64,000 nt of DNA from Neorhizobium tomejilense. GTDB taxonomy: Bacteria; Pseudomonadota; Alphaproteobacteria; Rhizobiales; Rhizobiaceae. Position 1 is the first letter of the stretch. Each line of letters starts with the position of its first letter. Of the stretch, positions 18,782 to 26,816 are shown piece by piece. The position numbers and the translations under genes were made by a program. Location: positions 1-64,000 of the forward strand of contig PVBG01000021.1 in NCBI GenBank assembly GCA_002968845.1. Direction: 5' to 3'. The notes under the pieces were generated by a model. It was not told the DNA's origin. It ran no database searches and saw only the letters and a list, made by a program, of their open reading frames with translations.

Positions 18782-19777
18782 ATGAGCGAAATCACGTTGA
18801 ATCGTAGGAAGATCATGCTGACGGCCGCGTCGGCCGTGACGGGCCTGATCTTGCCGACCGGCTTGGCCTTTGCGCAGGCTGCTCACGCCGCACCTACCCC
18901 AGCCCAGCGTGGAAATGCCGGCCATTACCGCTTTCGCGTCGGCGACATCTCGGCAACTGTGTTGAGCGACGGGCTGATCGGTGGCCCTCCGCGGGTCTAC
19001 GCCAGCGATGCGCCGGAGGCAGAACTGCAGGAGGTTCTGAGGCGCGCCTTCCTGCCGGCCGACCGGCTGACGCTCAATCTCAACACGCTTCTGATCGAGA
19101 CGAAGGGCAGGCGGATCCTCCTCGAAGCCGGGGCCGGGCAGACCATGGGTCCGCAAGGCGGCCGCATCTTCGAAAACCTGGCGGCTATCGGCTTGCGGTC
19201 CGAGGATATCGACGTTGTGGTTGTCTCGCACACGCACCCCGACCATGTCGGCAACCTTCGAACCGCGGACGGCGGCAAGGCATTTCCGCGGGCGACGATC
19301 TTTGCGCCTCGTGCTGATTGGGACTTCTTCGTCCGCAACGATCCGGACCTTTCCTACATGCCTGTGCCCGAGGATTTTCGCCGCAATTTCGCAGCCGCCA
19401 TCAAGCGGAGCGTCGCGCCCGTCGCCAACGAGATCCAGTTGTACGAAGCCGGCGCGGAGATCGTCCCTGGGCTGACCACGCTTCCGGCATTGGGCCACAC
19501 CCCCGGCATGGCAAACTTCCTTGTTCAATCGGGGGGCGATCAGCTCCTGCTGACCGCCGATCTTGCCTACCACCCGATCGTCAATGTCGATCGGCCATGG
19601 ACGCCTGGGCCGGATCGCGACAAGGACGCCGCACTCGCATCCCGCCGCCGCATCTTCGACATGGCGGCGGCAGATCGGCTTCTCGTTCTCGGCTTCCACT
19701 ATCCATTCCCGGGTCTCGGTCGCATACTCAAGACCGACACGGCCTATGCCTGGGTCCCGGTCAATTGGCAGTTCTAA
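18782..19777 (+). CDS. Exported metallo-beta-lactamase-fold hydrolase
   Basis: A 331-residue protein starting at ATG 18782. The leader NRRKIMLTAASAVTGLILP with cleavage near AFAQA resembles a Tat or Sec signal. The metal-binding motif SHTHPDHVGN (His150, His152, Asp154, His155) is intact, and further ligands are expected in LGHTPGMANF, LLTADLAYHP and GFHYPFPG. Such proteins hydrolyse lactones, esters or other small molecules; no substrate can be assigned. It lies 25 bp before the dioxygenase gene, probably in one operon, opposite LysR. Confidence 0.88.
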   Translation: MSEITLNRRKIMLTAASAVTGLILPTGLAFAQAAHAAPTPAQRGNAGHYRFRVGDISATVLSDGLIGGPPRVYASDAPEAELQEVLRRAFLPADRLTLNLNTLLIETKGRRILLEAGAGQTMGPQGGRIFENLAAIGLRSEDIDVVVVSHTHPDHVGNLRTADGGKAFPRATIFAPRADWDFFVRNDPDLSYMPVPEDFRRNFAAAIKRSVAPVANEIQLYEAGAEIVPGLTTLPALGHTPGMANFLVQSGGDQLLLTADLAYHPIVNVDRPWTPGPDRDKDAALASRRRIFDMAAADRLLVLGFHYPFPGLGRILKTDTAYAWVPVNWQF

Positions 19778-19802
19778 TTCGGTGAGCAACGGAGGCCCCG
19801 CA

Positions 19803-20387
19803 ATGACGACATCAAGGCGCGCACTTCTTTCGGGTTTTCTCGCCATGCCGCTCGTGCCGCTTTCCGGAGCGGTCGCTATCGGACAGGAGGCGCCGTCGCT
19901 GCCGCTGACGCGCGCTTGCACCGATGGAGACGAACCGACGCCTGCCCGCGAGACCGGCCCGTTCTTCAAGCCGAACTCACCTCTGAAACAGGATCTATAT
20001 CTGGAGGCGCCCCGCGGTGACCGCATTACCGTGGCCGGCTACGTCCTCGATGATCGCTGTCGCCCCACGTCGCGTAGCCTCGTCGAGATATGGCAGGCGG
20101 ACGAAAACGGCGAGTACGATCGTTCGGGCTTTCGCTTGCGTGGGCACCAGTTCGCCGATGAGCAAGGCCGGTGGTGGTTCAACACAGTGGTGCCAGCGCT
20201 TTATCCGGGACGCACGCGCCACTTTCATTTCCGGGTTCAGCGTCCGGGCGGAGTTGTCCTGACAACGCAGCTGTTTTTCCCAGGCGAGCCGGGCAATGCG
20301 CGCGACCGGATCTTCGACGAAACGCTGCTCATGACCATTAGCCCCGCAGGCGACGGTCAGTTCGCACGATTCGACTTTGTGGTCTGA
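19803..20387 (+). CDS. Exported intradiol ring-cleavage dioxygenase-like protein
   Basis: A 194-residue protein starting at ATG 19803 with ACGGAGG upstream. A twin-arginine-like leader (TTSRRALLSGFLAMPLVPLSG) precedes a small catechol-dioxygenase-type domain: ARETGPFF, IWQADENGEYD with one predicted Fe-ligand Tyr, and RTRHFHFRV containing the two His ligands. A second Tyr ligand is plausible in ALYPGRTRH. The family oxidises catechols at non-haem Fe(III). Shorter exported members are common but poorly characterised. The pairing with an exported metallo-hydrolase suggests periplasmic processing of an aromatic compound (inference). Confidence 0.82.
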   Translation: MTTSRRALLSGFLAMPLVPLSGAVAIGQEAPSLPLTRACTDGDEPTPARETGPFFKPNSPLKQDLYLEAPRGDRITVAGYVLDDRCRPTSRSLVEIWQADENGEYDRSGFRLRGHQFADEQGRWWFNTVVPALYPGRTRHFHFRVQRPGGVVLTTQLFFPGEPGNARDRIFDETLLMTISPAGDGQFARFDFVV

Positions 20388-20639
20388 ACCACGGGTATGT
20401 CAGCCGTCCAAACTCGCCGCGCCATCGGCTCCTCGCGGGTCGGAGCGGTCATCGCACGTCGCTTAGCGGCAGTGACCTAGCCGTCGTGCGCGCAAACGCG
20501 ATCTCTCATGCCACTGGGCGGCGTCTTCGAGAGCCGCCGAATCCGCATCGAAGGTCTGTTCTAGGTGGTTCGGCCCACCCAGCCCGCGATCCGCGGAGGT
20601 CCGTGCCTAAGGCAAGCTTTCAATAAAGGAGACTATTGC

Positions 20640-21737
20640 ATGAGCGAACAGCAGAATTCCGGCGTAAGCCGGCGCGGCTTCATCGGTACTCTAGGCACAG
20701 GGGCCACCATACTGGCTGCAACACCGTTCATTCCCGGTGGTGCCACCGCCCAGAGTCAGACGGGCGTGCCCGCGACGGCTGCCCCGAAATCCGCACGAAC
20801 ACGAACGATTCCGAGAACGCAGCAGACCCTCACCACACTCGGTCTCGGCACCTTCCTGACCTTTGACGCCCGCCCGGGTGACGACCGCAGCGGCCTCGGC
20901 GAGGTCTTTCGGCGCTACGTCGCGGGCGGCGGTCGGGTCATCGACACGTCGCCCCTCTACGGATCGGCGGAAGTTTCTGTTGGCGCGTTCCTTGCGGGTA
21001 CTCCGGAGGCATCCGAGATCTTCGTCGCCAATAAAATCTGGTCGACCGGCGAATATCTCGGCGACGAGAGCCATGCTGTGGCTAGTTTCGAGCAGTCGAG
21101 GCTGCGCATCTGGCGCGACACGATCGACCTCATGCAATGCCACAGCATCGTCAACGCACCGGTGGTCCTGCCCCTGATGCAGGCCTGGAAGAAGGAAGGT
21201 CGCATTCGCTACGTCGGCGTGACCCACCATGAATCCGGCCCCCAGGATCAGCTCGCCGAACTCGTGGAGCGTGGCGGTGTTGATTTCGTTCAGACCAACT
21301 ATTCGATCTTCAACCGCAGCGCCGAGCGCCGCCTGCTGCCCGCCGCCGCCGACCGCGGGGTCGGCGTCCTCATCAACCTTCCGCTCGAAAAGGCGCGCCT
21401 GATGAAGGTGGTCGAAGGTCGCCCGCTACCGGACTTCGCGCGGGAATTCGAAGCCGCGACCTGGGCGCAGTTCTTCCTGAAATGGGTCATGGCCCATCCA
21501 GCGGTCACGACAGTGCTATGTGGTACTTCGAATCCGGAGCATGCCGAGGACAATGTCCAGGCCATGTACGGGCCCCTACCCGATGAGGCGATGCGCGGGC
21601 GCATGGTGCAGCATATGGAGACGCTCCCAGGTTTCGCCGATATTGCACGAATGCCCTGGTATCCTGACAAGGATGCCCAGTATCAAGGGTTGATCCGGGC
21701 GGCACAGGCAACAGCTCGTGCTCGGACGGGCCAATGA
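20640..21737 (+). CDS. Aldo/keto reductase with twin-arginine signal
   Basis: A 365-residue protein starting at ATG 20640, with AAAGGAGAC 7 nt upstream. The N-terminus is a clear Tat leader: SRRGFIGTLGTGATILAATP, cleaved near GGATAQ. The (beta/alpha)8 AKR core retains the catalytic tetrad: Asp in VIDTSPLYGSAEVSVG, Tyr in the same block, Lys in VANKIWSTG and His in LMQCHSIVN. AKRs are normally cytoplasmic NADPH enzymes, so export is odd. It follows the dioxygenase gene by 252 bp and could be separately transcribed. Confidence 0.87.
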   Translation: MSEQQNSGVSRRGFIGTLGTGATILAATPFIPGGATAQSQTGVPATAAPKSARTRTIPRTQQTLTTLGLGTFLTFDARPGDDRSGLGEVFRRYVAGGGRVIDTSPLYGSAEVSVGAFLAGTPEASEIFVANKIWSTGEYLGDESHAVASFEQSRLRIWRDTIDLMQCHSIVNAPVVLPLMQAWKKEGRIRYVGVTHHESGPQDQLAELVERGGVDFVQTNYSIFNRSAERRLLPAAADRGVGVLINLPLEKARLMKVVEGRPLPDFAREFEAATWAQFFLKWVMAHPAVTTVLCGTSNPEHAEDNVQAMYGPLPDEAMRGRMVQHMETLPGFADIARMPWYPDKDAQYQGLIRAAQATARARTGQ

Positions 21738-22052
21738 GATTTCAACTTCGATTAGTAGACGCTCTCGCGGATCGAGGGCGAAGAGCGTCCCTCATGGAGA
21801 GCGTCGCATGTTGCTGTTCAGAAAAGCGGCTCGAGGGGGAACTTGCAATTTCCCAGAGCCTGCGGGGATTCGGCTTAAGACATAGATCACAGCTGGACCT
21901 GTGAGAATCTAGAAGGAGGCATGGTGCAGATCTTGCCTCCTTCATCGAGACGGCAATACCGTAGGAAATTTGGACATCGCCGCCCGTGCCGTCCCTATCG
22001 GCAAATCGGTCGCGAAAGCGGCCGATCCGCTCAATGGTTAAAACCGCATGCT
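21738..22052. other. Intergenic region with one hairpin
   Basis: 315 bp between convergent genes. It holds the hairpin at 21912-21943 and no supported coding sequence. Confidence 0.5.
21912..21943. terminator. Perfect 10-bp hairpin between convergent genes
   Basis: GAAGGAGGCA (21912-21921) and TGCCTCCTTC (21934-21943) form a perfect stem with a 12-nt loop. It lies between the convergent AKR and methyltransferase genes, where a bidirectional terminator is expected, but no T-run follows in either direction. The terminator role is uncertain. Confidence 0.4.
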
Positions 22053-22799
22053 TCACAGGTTGGCAGGACATGCCACCCGCGGCGACATAAAGGTTGTTGC
22101 GCAATTAATCGCTCGAAGACGCCAGCTCGGACAAATCAGAGCGCCGTTCGCGCCTTTCCAGTTTTTGTCCAACTGGCTCGCGCTGCCGCAATGAGACGCG
22201 CGATCACGGTGGAAATGATTGGGGTGCGTGCGTCTGATTCGGTAAACAGCCGCCGGAGGAAGGTTGACCAGCGTGCCACCAATTCGTTCTGCCTGGAGCC
22301 CGAGGTGGTCCATTAATCTAAGCGGAACCGGACAACGCGGTCCGTAGGTAAACTGGTAGAAGGCGCCGCCCGGCCTCATCTTGCGGAATGCGCCGGTCAG
22401 GATCGCGATCACCTTACGGGGCGGCATCGACAGCACAGGCAGGCCGCTGACGACGGCGCCGGCTAGCCTCCCGTCGAAGAGGTCGATCGTACGCAGGCGG
22501 GCGGCATCCATCCAAAGCGTGCGCGCTCTTGGATAATGGAAATGGAGTGCAGCGGCGAACTCGGACCCGAACTCGATCAGCGTTAGGTCTTCCTCTCTGA
22601 CGCCACGGGCGATCAGGGCGCGTGTGAATGCGCCCGTGCCGGCCCCAAGCTCGATCACCAGCCCGGTGTCGCGCGAGATTTCGCAGGTGATGAGGTTGGC
22701 CAGCGCCCGTCCCGACGGCGCGACGGCGGCGACGCGCAGAGGATTCTTAAGCCAGGCTCGTAAGAAGCCGAACGTCTCGGCCATACGCTGCTGTTTCAT
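22053..22799 (-). CDS. SAM-dependent methyltransferase, phospholipid N-methyltransferase-like
   Basis: A 248-residue protein. The start FLRAWLKNPLRVAAVAPSGRALA and the SAM motif VIELGAGTGAFTRALIARG closely follow the PmtA-type phosphatidylethanolamine N-methyltransferases and their relatives. PPRKVIAILTGAFRKMRPGG and QFTYGPRCPVP are also typical. Usual members end shortly after the VYRIRR segment at about residue 198; here some 45 further residues (HFHRDRASHCGS onward) look non-homologous and compositionally odd. The 3' end may have been altered by a frameshift or fusion. It lies 67 bp upstream of the DedA gene on the same strand. Confidence 0.75.
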   Translation of the reverse strand: MKQQRMAETFGFLRAWLKNPLRVAAVAPSGRALANLITCEISRDTGLVIELGAGTGAFTRALIARGVREEDLTLIEFGSEFAAALHFHYPRARTLWMDAARLRTIDLFDGRLAGAVVSGLPVLSMPPRKVIAILTGAFRKMRPGGAFYQFTYGPRCPVPLRLMDHLGLQAERIGGTLVNLPPAAVYRIRRTHPNHFHRDRASHCGSASQLDKNWKGANGALICPSWRLRAINCATTFMSPRVACPANL

Positions 22800-22866
22800 T
22801 GGATATCACCCCGAACATGTTCTTGGGCTTGTGGCATTGTTGATTGCGCGCCCCCGCCAGATGTCA

Positions 22867-23508
22867 TCAGGTTTGGCATAGCGCGCGCACCCGTCTGCTA
22901 CGGGCGCGAACCCATCGTGCGAGCCAGAATAGGGCTACTTCCGTAACGAGCAGGCAGCCCAGGGCTGCCAAAGCGAGGACCGTCATGTTCCTCGTCTCGA
23001 TCGTGTGGGAGGCGTAGAAGCCGATGCCGATGAACAGCCCGTTCCAGACGGCGATGCCCGCGGCCGATGCCACGAGGACGCTTCGTGACCTTCCGCGCAG
23101 AATGGCGGCGAAGGCCGGAGCGAACAGCCGGACGGTGGGGACGAGCTGGAGAGCGAACGCAAGCGTTGCCTGGTTCCTGCGGAATGACGAAGTCCCGCGC
23201 TCAATGCGATCGACTGACATTCCGAAGATCCGCCCAGCTCTGTTCAGGAGGCGCACGGACCGCGTGGTGCCCAACCCACGCAGGGTGTAGAACAAGGCTG
23301 CGCAGCCGAACATACCGCCAGCGACCGTTGAAAGGAATGCAGCGGGCAGCGACCAGGCCTCGTCCGCTGCGCCGAATCCGATCGCCAGCAGCAGCCCGTA
23401 GGATGGGATGACCGGCACGAAGCGCTCGGCCAGCGCGATGGCGAAAAGACCAAGAAGCCCATACGCGCCGATCCACGCCATGATGGCTGCTACCGGATCA
23501 AAATCCAT
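22867..23508 (-). CDS. DedA-family (SNARE-associated/VTT) membrane protein
   Basis: A 213-residue membrane protein starting at ATG 23508 with GAGGAATGGA upstream. It has the DedA pattern: N-terminal re-entrant segment (YGLLGLFAIALAERFVPVIPSYG), a Gly-rich middle helix, and FALQLVPTVRLFAPAFA with the conserved Arg/Pro positions. The C-terminal tail is Arg-rich (RARSRRVRAL). DedA proteins act in membrane phospholipid and proton-motive-force homeostasis, probably as lipid scramblase-like or small-ion transporters. The neighbour is a phospholipid-methyltransferase-like gene, which suggests a membrane-lipid module (inference). Confidence 0.85.
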   Translation of the reverse strand: MDFDPVAAIMAWIGAYGLLGLFAIALAERFVPVIPSYGLLLAIGFGAADEAWSLPAAFLSTVAGGMFGCAALFYTLRGLGTTRSVRLLNRAGRIFGMSVDRIERGTSSFRRNQATLAFALQLVPTVRLFAPAFAAILRGRSRSVLVASAAGIAVWNGLFIGIGFYASHTIETRNMTVLALAALGCLLVTEVALFWLARWVRARSRRVRALCQT

Positions 23509-23689
23509 AATTCCATTCCTCTTCAATCGATGACTGGGGCAGCTTTCGCCGGATGCGGACCGCGCGACCTGAAGGGAGGTGGGCCGCCTCCGGTGATTCT
23601 GAAGCCGCCCGCAGATAGACAGGATCAGTGGCAATTCTGGTCTGCTCGTCGAGCATGAGCTTTCCTGATCCGAGGCGAGCACACACGCC

Positions 23690-26005
23690 TCACGTCGGGA
23701 CGGGGGGCAAAACCGTCCGGGTTCGGCGTTCGTCGACGGTCTCGGTGACGGCCAGCGGTAACGATCGTATCCGCCGGCCCGTGGCTGCGTGGATGGCGTT
23801 GGCGATCGCGCCGGCAACCGGCACGATCCCCGGCTCGCCCGCCCCGCCCGGCGGCAGGCCGCTGTCGACGATCGCGACCTCAATCGCCGGCGCGTTGGCC
23901 AGACGCTGCATAGGGAAATCGTGAAAGTTCGATTCCACGACGGCGCCGGCATCGAGCGAAATGGCACTCATCAGCGCGGTCGTCACGCCGAAGCTGATGC
24001 CGCCCTCCATCTGGGCGATCACAGCGTCGGGGTTGATTACGAGCCCCGCATCGATTGCACAGAAGACGCGGTCCACTCTGACTTCACCGTCTGCGGCCAC
24101 CGTCACCTCGGCCACCTGCGCCACGACGCTGCGATAGCACTCCTCGATGGCGATGCCGCGCCCGCGACCTGGCGCCATGGGGGTGCCCCATTTGGCCAAC
24201 TCGGCCACGCGGTTGAGCACGGCGAGGTGGCGCGGGCTGTCCCGAAGAAGTGCCCTGCGATAGGCCAAAGGATCCGCCTTAGCAGCCAGGGCGCATTCAT
24301 CGATAAAGCTTTCTGTGAAGAAGGTGTTGAACGAGAAGCCGTTCGACCGCCAGAAGTGGATCGGCATGTGGCTCGGCACATGCTGGCTGCGGATCCGCCG
24401 GTTGGGGACGGCGTAGTGCAGCTTGTCCAACCCCTCGACCGAAATGCGATCCCCATCGGGACCGGGGTTGACGGGGAGGTTGCGGCTGGCGACCGAGTCG
24501 ATGACTGATTGCGTCGCGACAAGCGCGTCATAGGCAACCGGCAGGCCGTCCGGCCCGAGGGCAGCGCGCATTCGGGCGGCTGCATGGCTGCGGAATAGTC
24601 CGCGTGCGATGTCCTCCTCGCGCGACCAGATCAGTTTGACCGGCCGCCCACGGTGCCGCGCCGCGAGGAAAGCTGCCTCGGCCACCACGTCCTGATCGCT
24701 GCGCCGGCCGAAGGCGCCGCCGTTCATCGTGATGTTGCAGGTCACAGAGGTTGGCTCGACTCCTGCCAACCCCGCGCCACGGGCAACTCCCTGCCGGACG
24801 GCCATAGGCGATTGCGAGGAGACCCAGGCCTCTGCGGTCAAGTCGTCGCGGACGAAAACAGTCGCATTGATCGGCTCCATGCAGGCATGGGGAAGGAATG
24901 GCACCGTGTAATCCGCCTCGACCACCGTCGAAGCATTTGCGATTACGGAACCGGTGTCGCCTTCGTCGACATGCTCGTACGGGGTAGTGCTTGCGAGCGC
25001 GGATCCAAGTCGCGCTGACATCTCGGTGCTGCTGACACCGTCCGCATCGGTCTTGGTCCACTCGATTTCGAGAAGCCAGGCGGCCTGCTCGGCTTGCCAC
25101 CAGGAAGCCGCGACCACAGCCACCTTCTGCCCCTCGATGACGGCGACGTCACGCACGCCGGGCGCAGCAAGAACCTCGGCCTCATTAACGACGCGGCCCA
25201 CCTTGGCTCCGAAGACCGGCGCATGCCGAATGGCGGCATGGACCATGTCAGGCAGAGCGATGTCCATGCCGAAGACCGGCTCACCCCGCACTTTGGCAGG
25301 GAGATCGACCCGCGGCTGCGACCGGCCGATGATCCGCCATTCAGAGACGGGTTTCAGCGCTGGGCGATCGGGTGGTGGCAGGAGCGCGGCCTCGCGGGCA
25401 AGCTCGCCGTAGGACAGCCGCTGGCCGGACGACACGTGGCGAATAAATCCGTCGGCGGTGGCAAGCTCCGCGGCCGGCACATCCAGCCGCGCCGCCGCCG
25501 CCGCCAGCAGCATGTGGCGGGCCGAAGCGCCGGCCACGCGCATCGGGTGCCACATACCCATCGTCGAGCCTGACGCTCCGGTGGCGATGAAGCCCAGTTG
25601 CCCCAGCACGCGCCGACCTACCCAAACGACCGGTCCGGACGCCTCTTCCGGGCGGATCTGCAGCATGTTGAACCACACGGAATAGGCCGGATGCGCCTCC
25701 GTCGGGAATTCGACAGTGATGCGGTCGTCGAAAGGGATATCCAGTTCCTCGGCCACCACCATGGCAAGGCCGGTATGGATGCCCTGGCCCATCTCGGTGC
25801 GCGGGACATTGACGACCACCCGGCCGTCGCTCTGGATGACGAGGAATGCATTGAGAGCGGCCCGCTCGCCGTCGAGATGGCCATGAAGGCCGTCGACATC
25901 GACGGTGGCGAGATAGCCGACGCCGCCGACAGCGGCGACAAGGGCGGTGCCGCCAAGGGCCGCGCCGGTGATCAGAAAGCCGCGACGGGAGAGAAAACGG
26001 GCCAT
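23690..26005 (-). CDS. Molybdopterin-binding large subunit, isoquinoline 1-oxidoreductase (IorB)-like
   Basis: A 771-residue protein starting at ATG 26005, with CTAAGGAGACAG upstream. The N-terminus is a Tat signal (LSRRGFLITGAALGGTALVA). The single-chain IorB-type organisation is visible: RTEMGQGIHTGLAMVVAEEL, VDLPAKVRGEPVFGMDIALP, then MNGGAFGRRSDQD. The catalytic Glu motif GGAGEPGIVPVAGAIANAIH near the C-terminus is intact. The enzyme would hydroxylate an N-heterocycle or aldehyde in the periplasm, passing electrons through the adjacent [2Fe-2S] subunit. No partner cytochrome gene is visible. Confidence 0.9.
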   Translation of the reverse strand: MARFLSRRGFLITGAALGGTALVAAVGGVGYLATVDVDGLHGHLDGERAALNAFLVIQSDGRVVVNVPRTEMGQGIHTGLAMVVAEELDIPFDDRITVEFPTEAHPAYSVWFNMLQIRPEEASGPVVWVGRRVLGQLGFIATGASGSTMGMWHPMRVAGASARHMLLAAAAARLDVPAAELATADGFIRHVSSGQRLSYGELAREAALLPPPDRPALKPVSEWRIIGRSQPRVDLPAKVRGEPVFGMDIALPDMVHAAIRHAPVFGAKVGRVVNEAEVLAAPGVRDVAVIEGQKVAVVAASWWQAEQAAWLLEIEWTKTDADGVSSTEMSARLGSALASTTPYEHVDEGDTGSVIANASTVVEADYTVPFLPHACMEPINATVFVRDDLTAEAWVSSQSPMAVRQGVARGAGLAGVEPTSVTCNITMNGGAFGRRSDQDVVAEAAFLAARHRGRPVKLIWSREEDIARGLFRSHAAARMRAALGPDGLPVAYDALVATQSVIDSVASRNLPVNPGPDGDRISVEGLDKLHYAVPNRRIRSQHVPSHMPIHFWRSNGFSFNTFFTESFIDECALAAKADPLAYRRALLRDSPRHLAVLNRVAELAKWGTPMAPGRGRGIAIEECYRSVVAQVAEVTVAADGEVRVDRVFCAIDAGLVINPDAVIAQMEGGISFGVTTALMSAISLDAGAVVESNFHDFPMQRLANAPAIEVAIVDSGLPPGGAGEPGIVPVAGAIANAIHAATGRRIRSLPLAVTETVDERRTRTVLPPVPT

Positions 26006-26015
26006 GACTGTCTCC

Positions 26016-26480
26016 TTAGCGCTCGGCCAACATGTCGGCGGCGCGATGGATCGCGCGGCGGATGCGCGGGTAGGTCCCACAGCGGCAGATATTGGTGATC
26101 GCCTCATCGATCTCGGCGTCGGTCGGTCGCGGGGTCGCTTCCAACAGCGCCGTGGTGGCGACGATGAAGCCGGGTTGGCAAAATCCGCATTGTGGCACCT
26201 GCTCGTCGATCCAAGCCTGCTGCACGACGGAGAGCATGCCGGCCGGTTGAGCCAGCCCCTCAACAGTCACCACCGAAGCGCCCGCGATGGAACCGACTGG
26301 CGTCATGCAGGAGGGAGTGGACTTTCCATCGACGAGGACCCTGCAAGCCCCGCATTGGGCAATGCCGCATCCGTATTTCGGGCCGAGCAGCCCGAGATCC
26401 TCACGGAGCACCCAGAGGAGGGGCTTGTCGACCTCTGCGTCGACGCTCAATGGCTTTCCATTGACGACCAACTCAACCAT
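26016..26480 (-). CDS. [2Fe-2S] small subunit, isoquinoline 1-oxidoreductase (IorA)-like
   Basis: A 154-residue protein with both iron-sulfur motifs: KYGCGIAQCGACRVLVDG plus PSC (plant-type cluster) and PQCGFCQPGFIV with NICRCGTYPRI (second cluster). It starts MVELVVNGKPLSVD without a signal peptide and is presumably exported with its Tat-bearing partner. It is encoded 10 bp upstream of the large subunit on the same strand, in the usual IorA-IorB order. Confidence 0.92.
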   Translation of the reverse strand: MVELVVNGKPLSVDAEVDKPLLWVLREDLGLLGPKYGCGIAQCGACRVLVDGKSTPSCMTPVGSIAGASVVTVEGLAQPAGMLSVVQQAWIDEQVPQCGFCQPGFIVATTALLEATPRPTDAEIDEAITNICRCGTYPRIRRAIHRAADMLAER

Positions 26481-26570
26481 GCCGTTTCTCCTGGTTATTG
26501 CCCGCGTTGCGTTGCTGATCGTCCGTCCCGTTGCGGCGCCACACGGCGGCGCGAAACCAGCCCCGGCCGG

Positions 26571-26730
26571 TCAGTAGAAGCCTCCGTTGACGAAAAGGTG
26601 GCTGTTGATCCACTCGCCGCGGCCCGTGCACAAGGCGGCGATGGCCATGACTACATCTTCCAGTTCGCCGATGCGGCCACAGGGGGGCATGGCCGCGGGC
26701 CTGGTGACGCTGGGGCGGCGAGCGCCAAGA
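26571..26730 (-). pseudogene. C-terminal fragment of an SDR gene
   Basis: In one minus-strand frame ending at the stop 26571-26573, the translation reads GRIGELEDVVMAIAALC, then GEWINSHLFVNGGFY. That is the typical C-terminal end of a classical SDR (PxGR...EDVAxxIAFLCS...GxxINGGxY). No start codon, cofactor motif or catalytic Tyr/Lys is found upstream, so only the last 40-50 residues remain. The left boundary of homology (about 26690-26730) is approximate. Confidence 0.65.
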
Positions 26731-26816
26731 CGGTGCGACGGGCGTTACCGGGTCGGACATGGAAAGAACCTCTCTTTCGCAGAAATTGTGAGGTTACGAC
26801 CGTGGCCCTTCGGCAG

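Noticed and set aside
18737..20026. Minus-strand open frame opposite the metallo-hydrolase and dioxygenase genes
   Set aside because: It overlaps two well-supported plus-strand genes with recognisable motifs; its own sequence has none.
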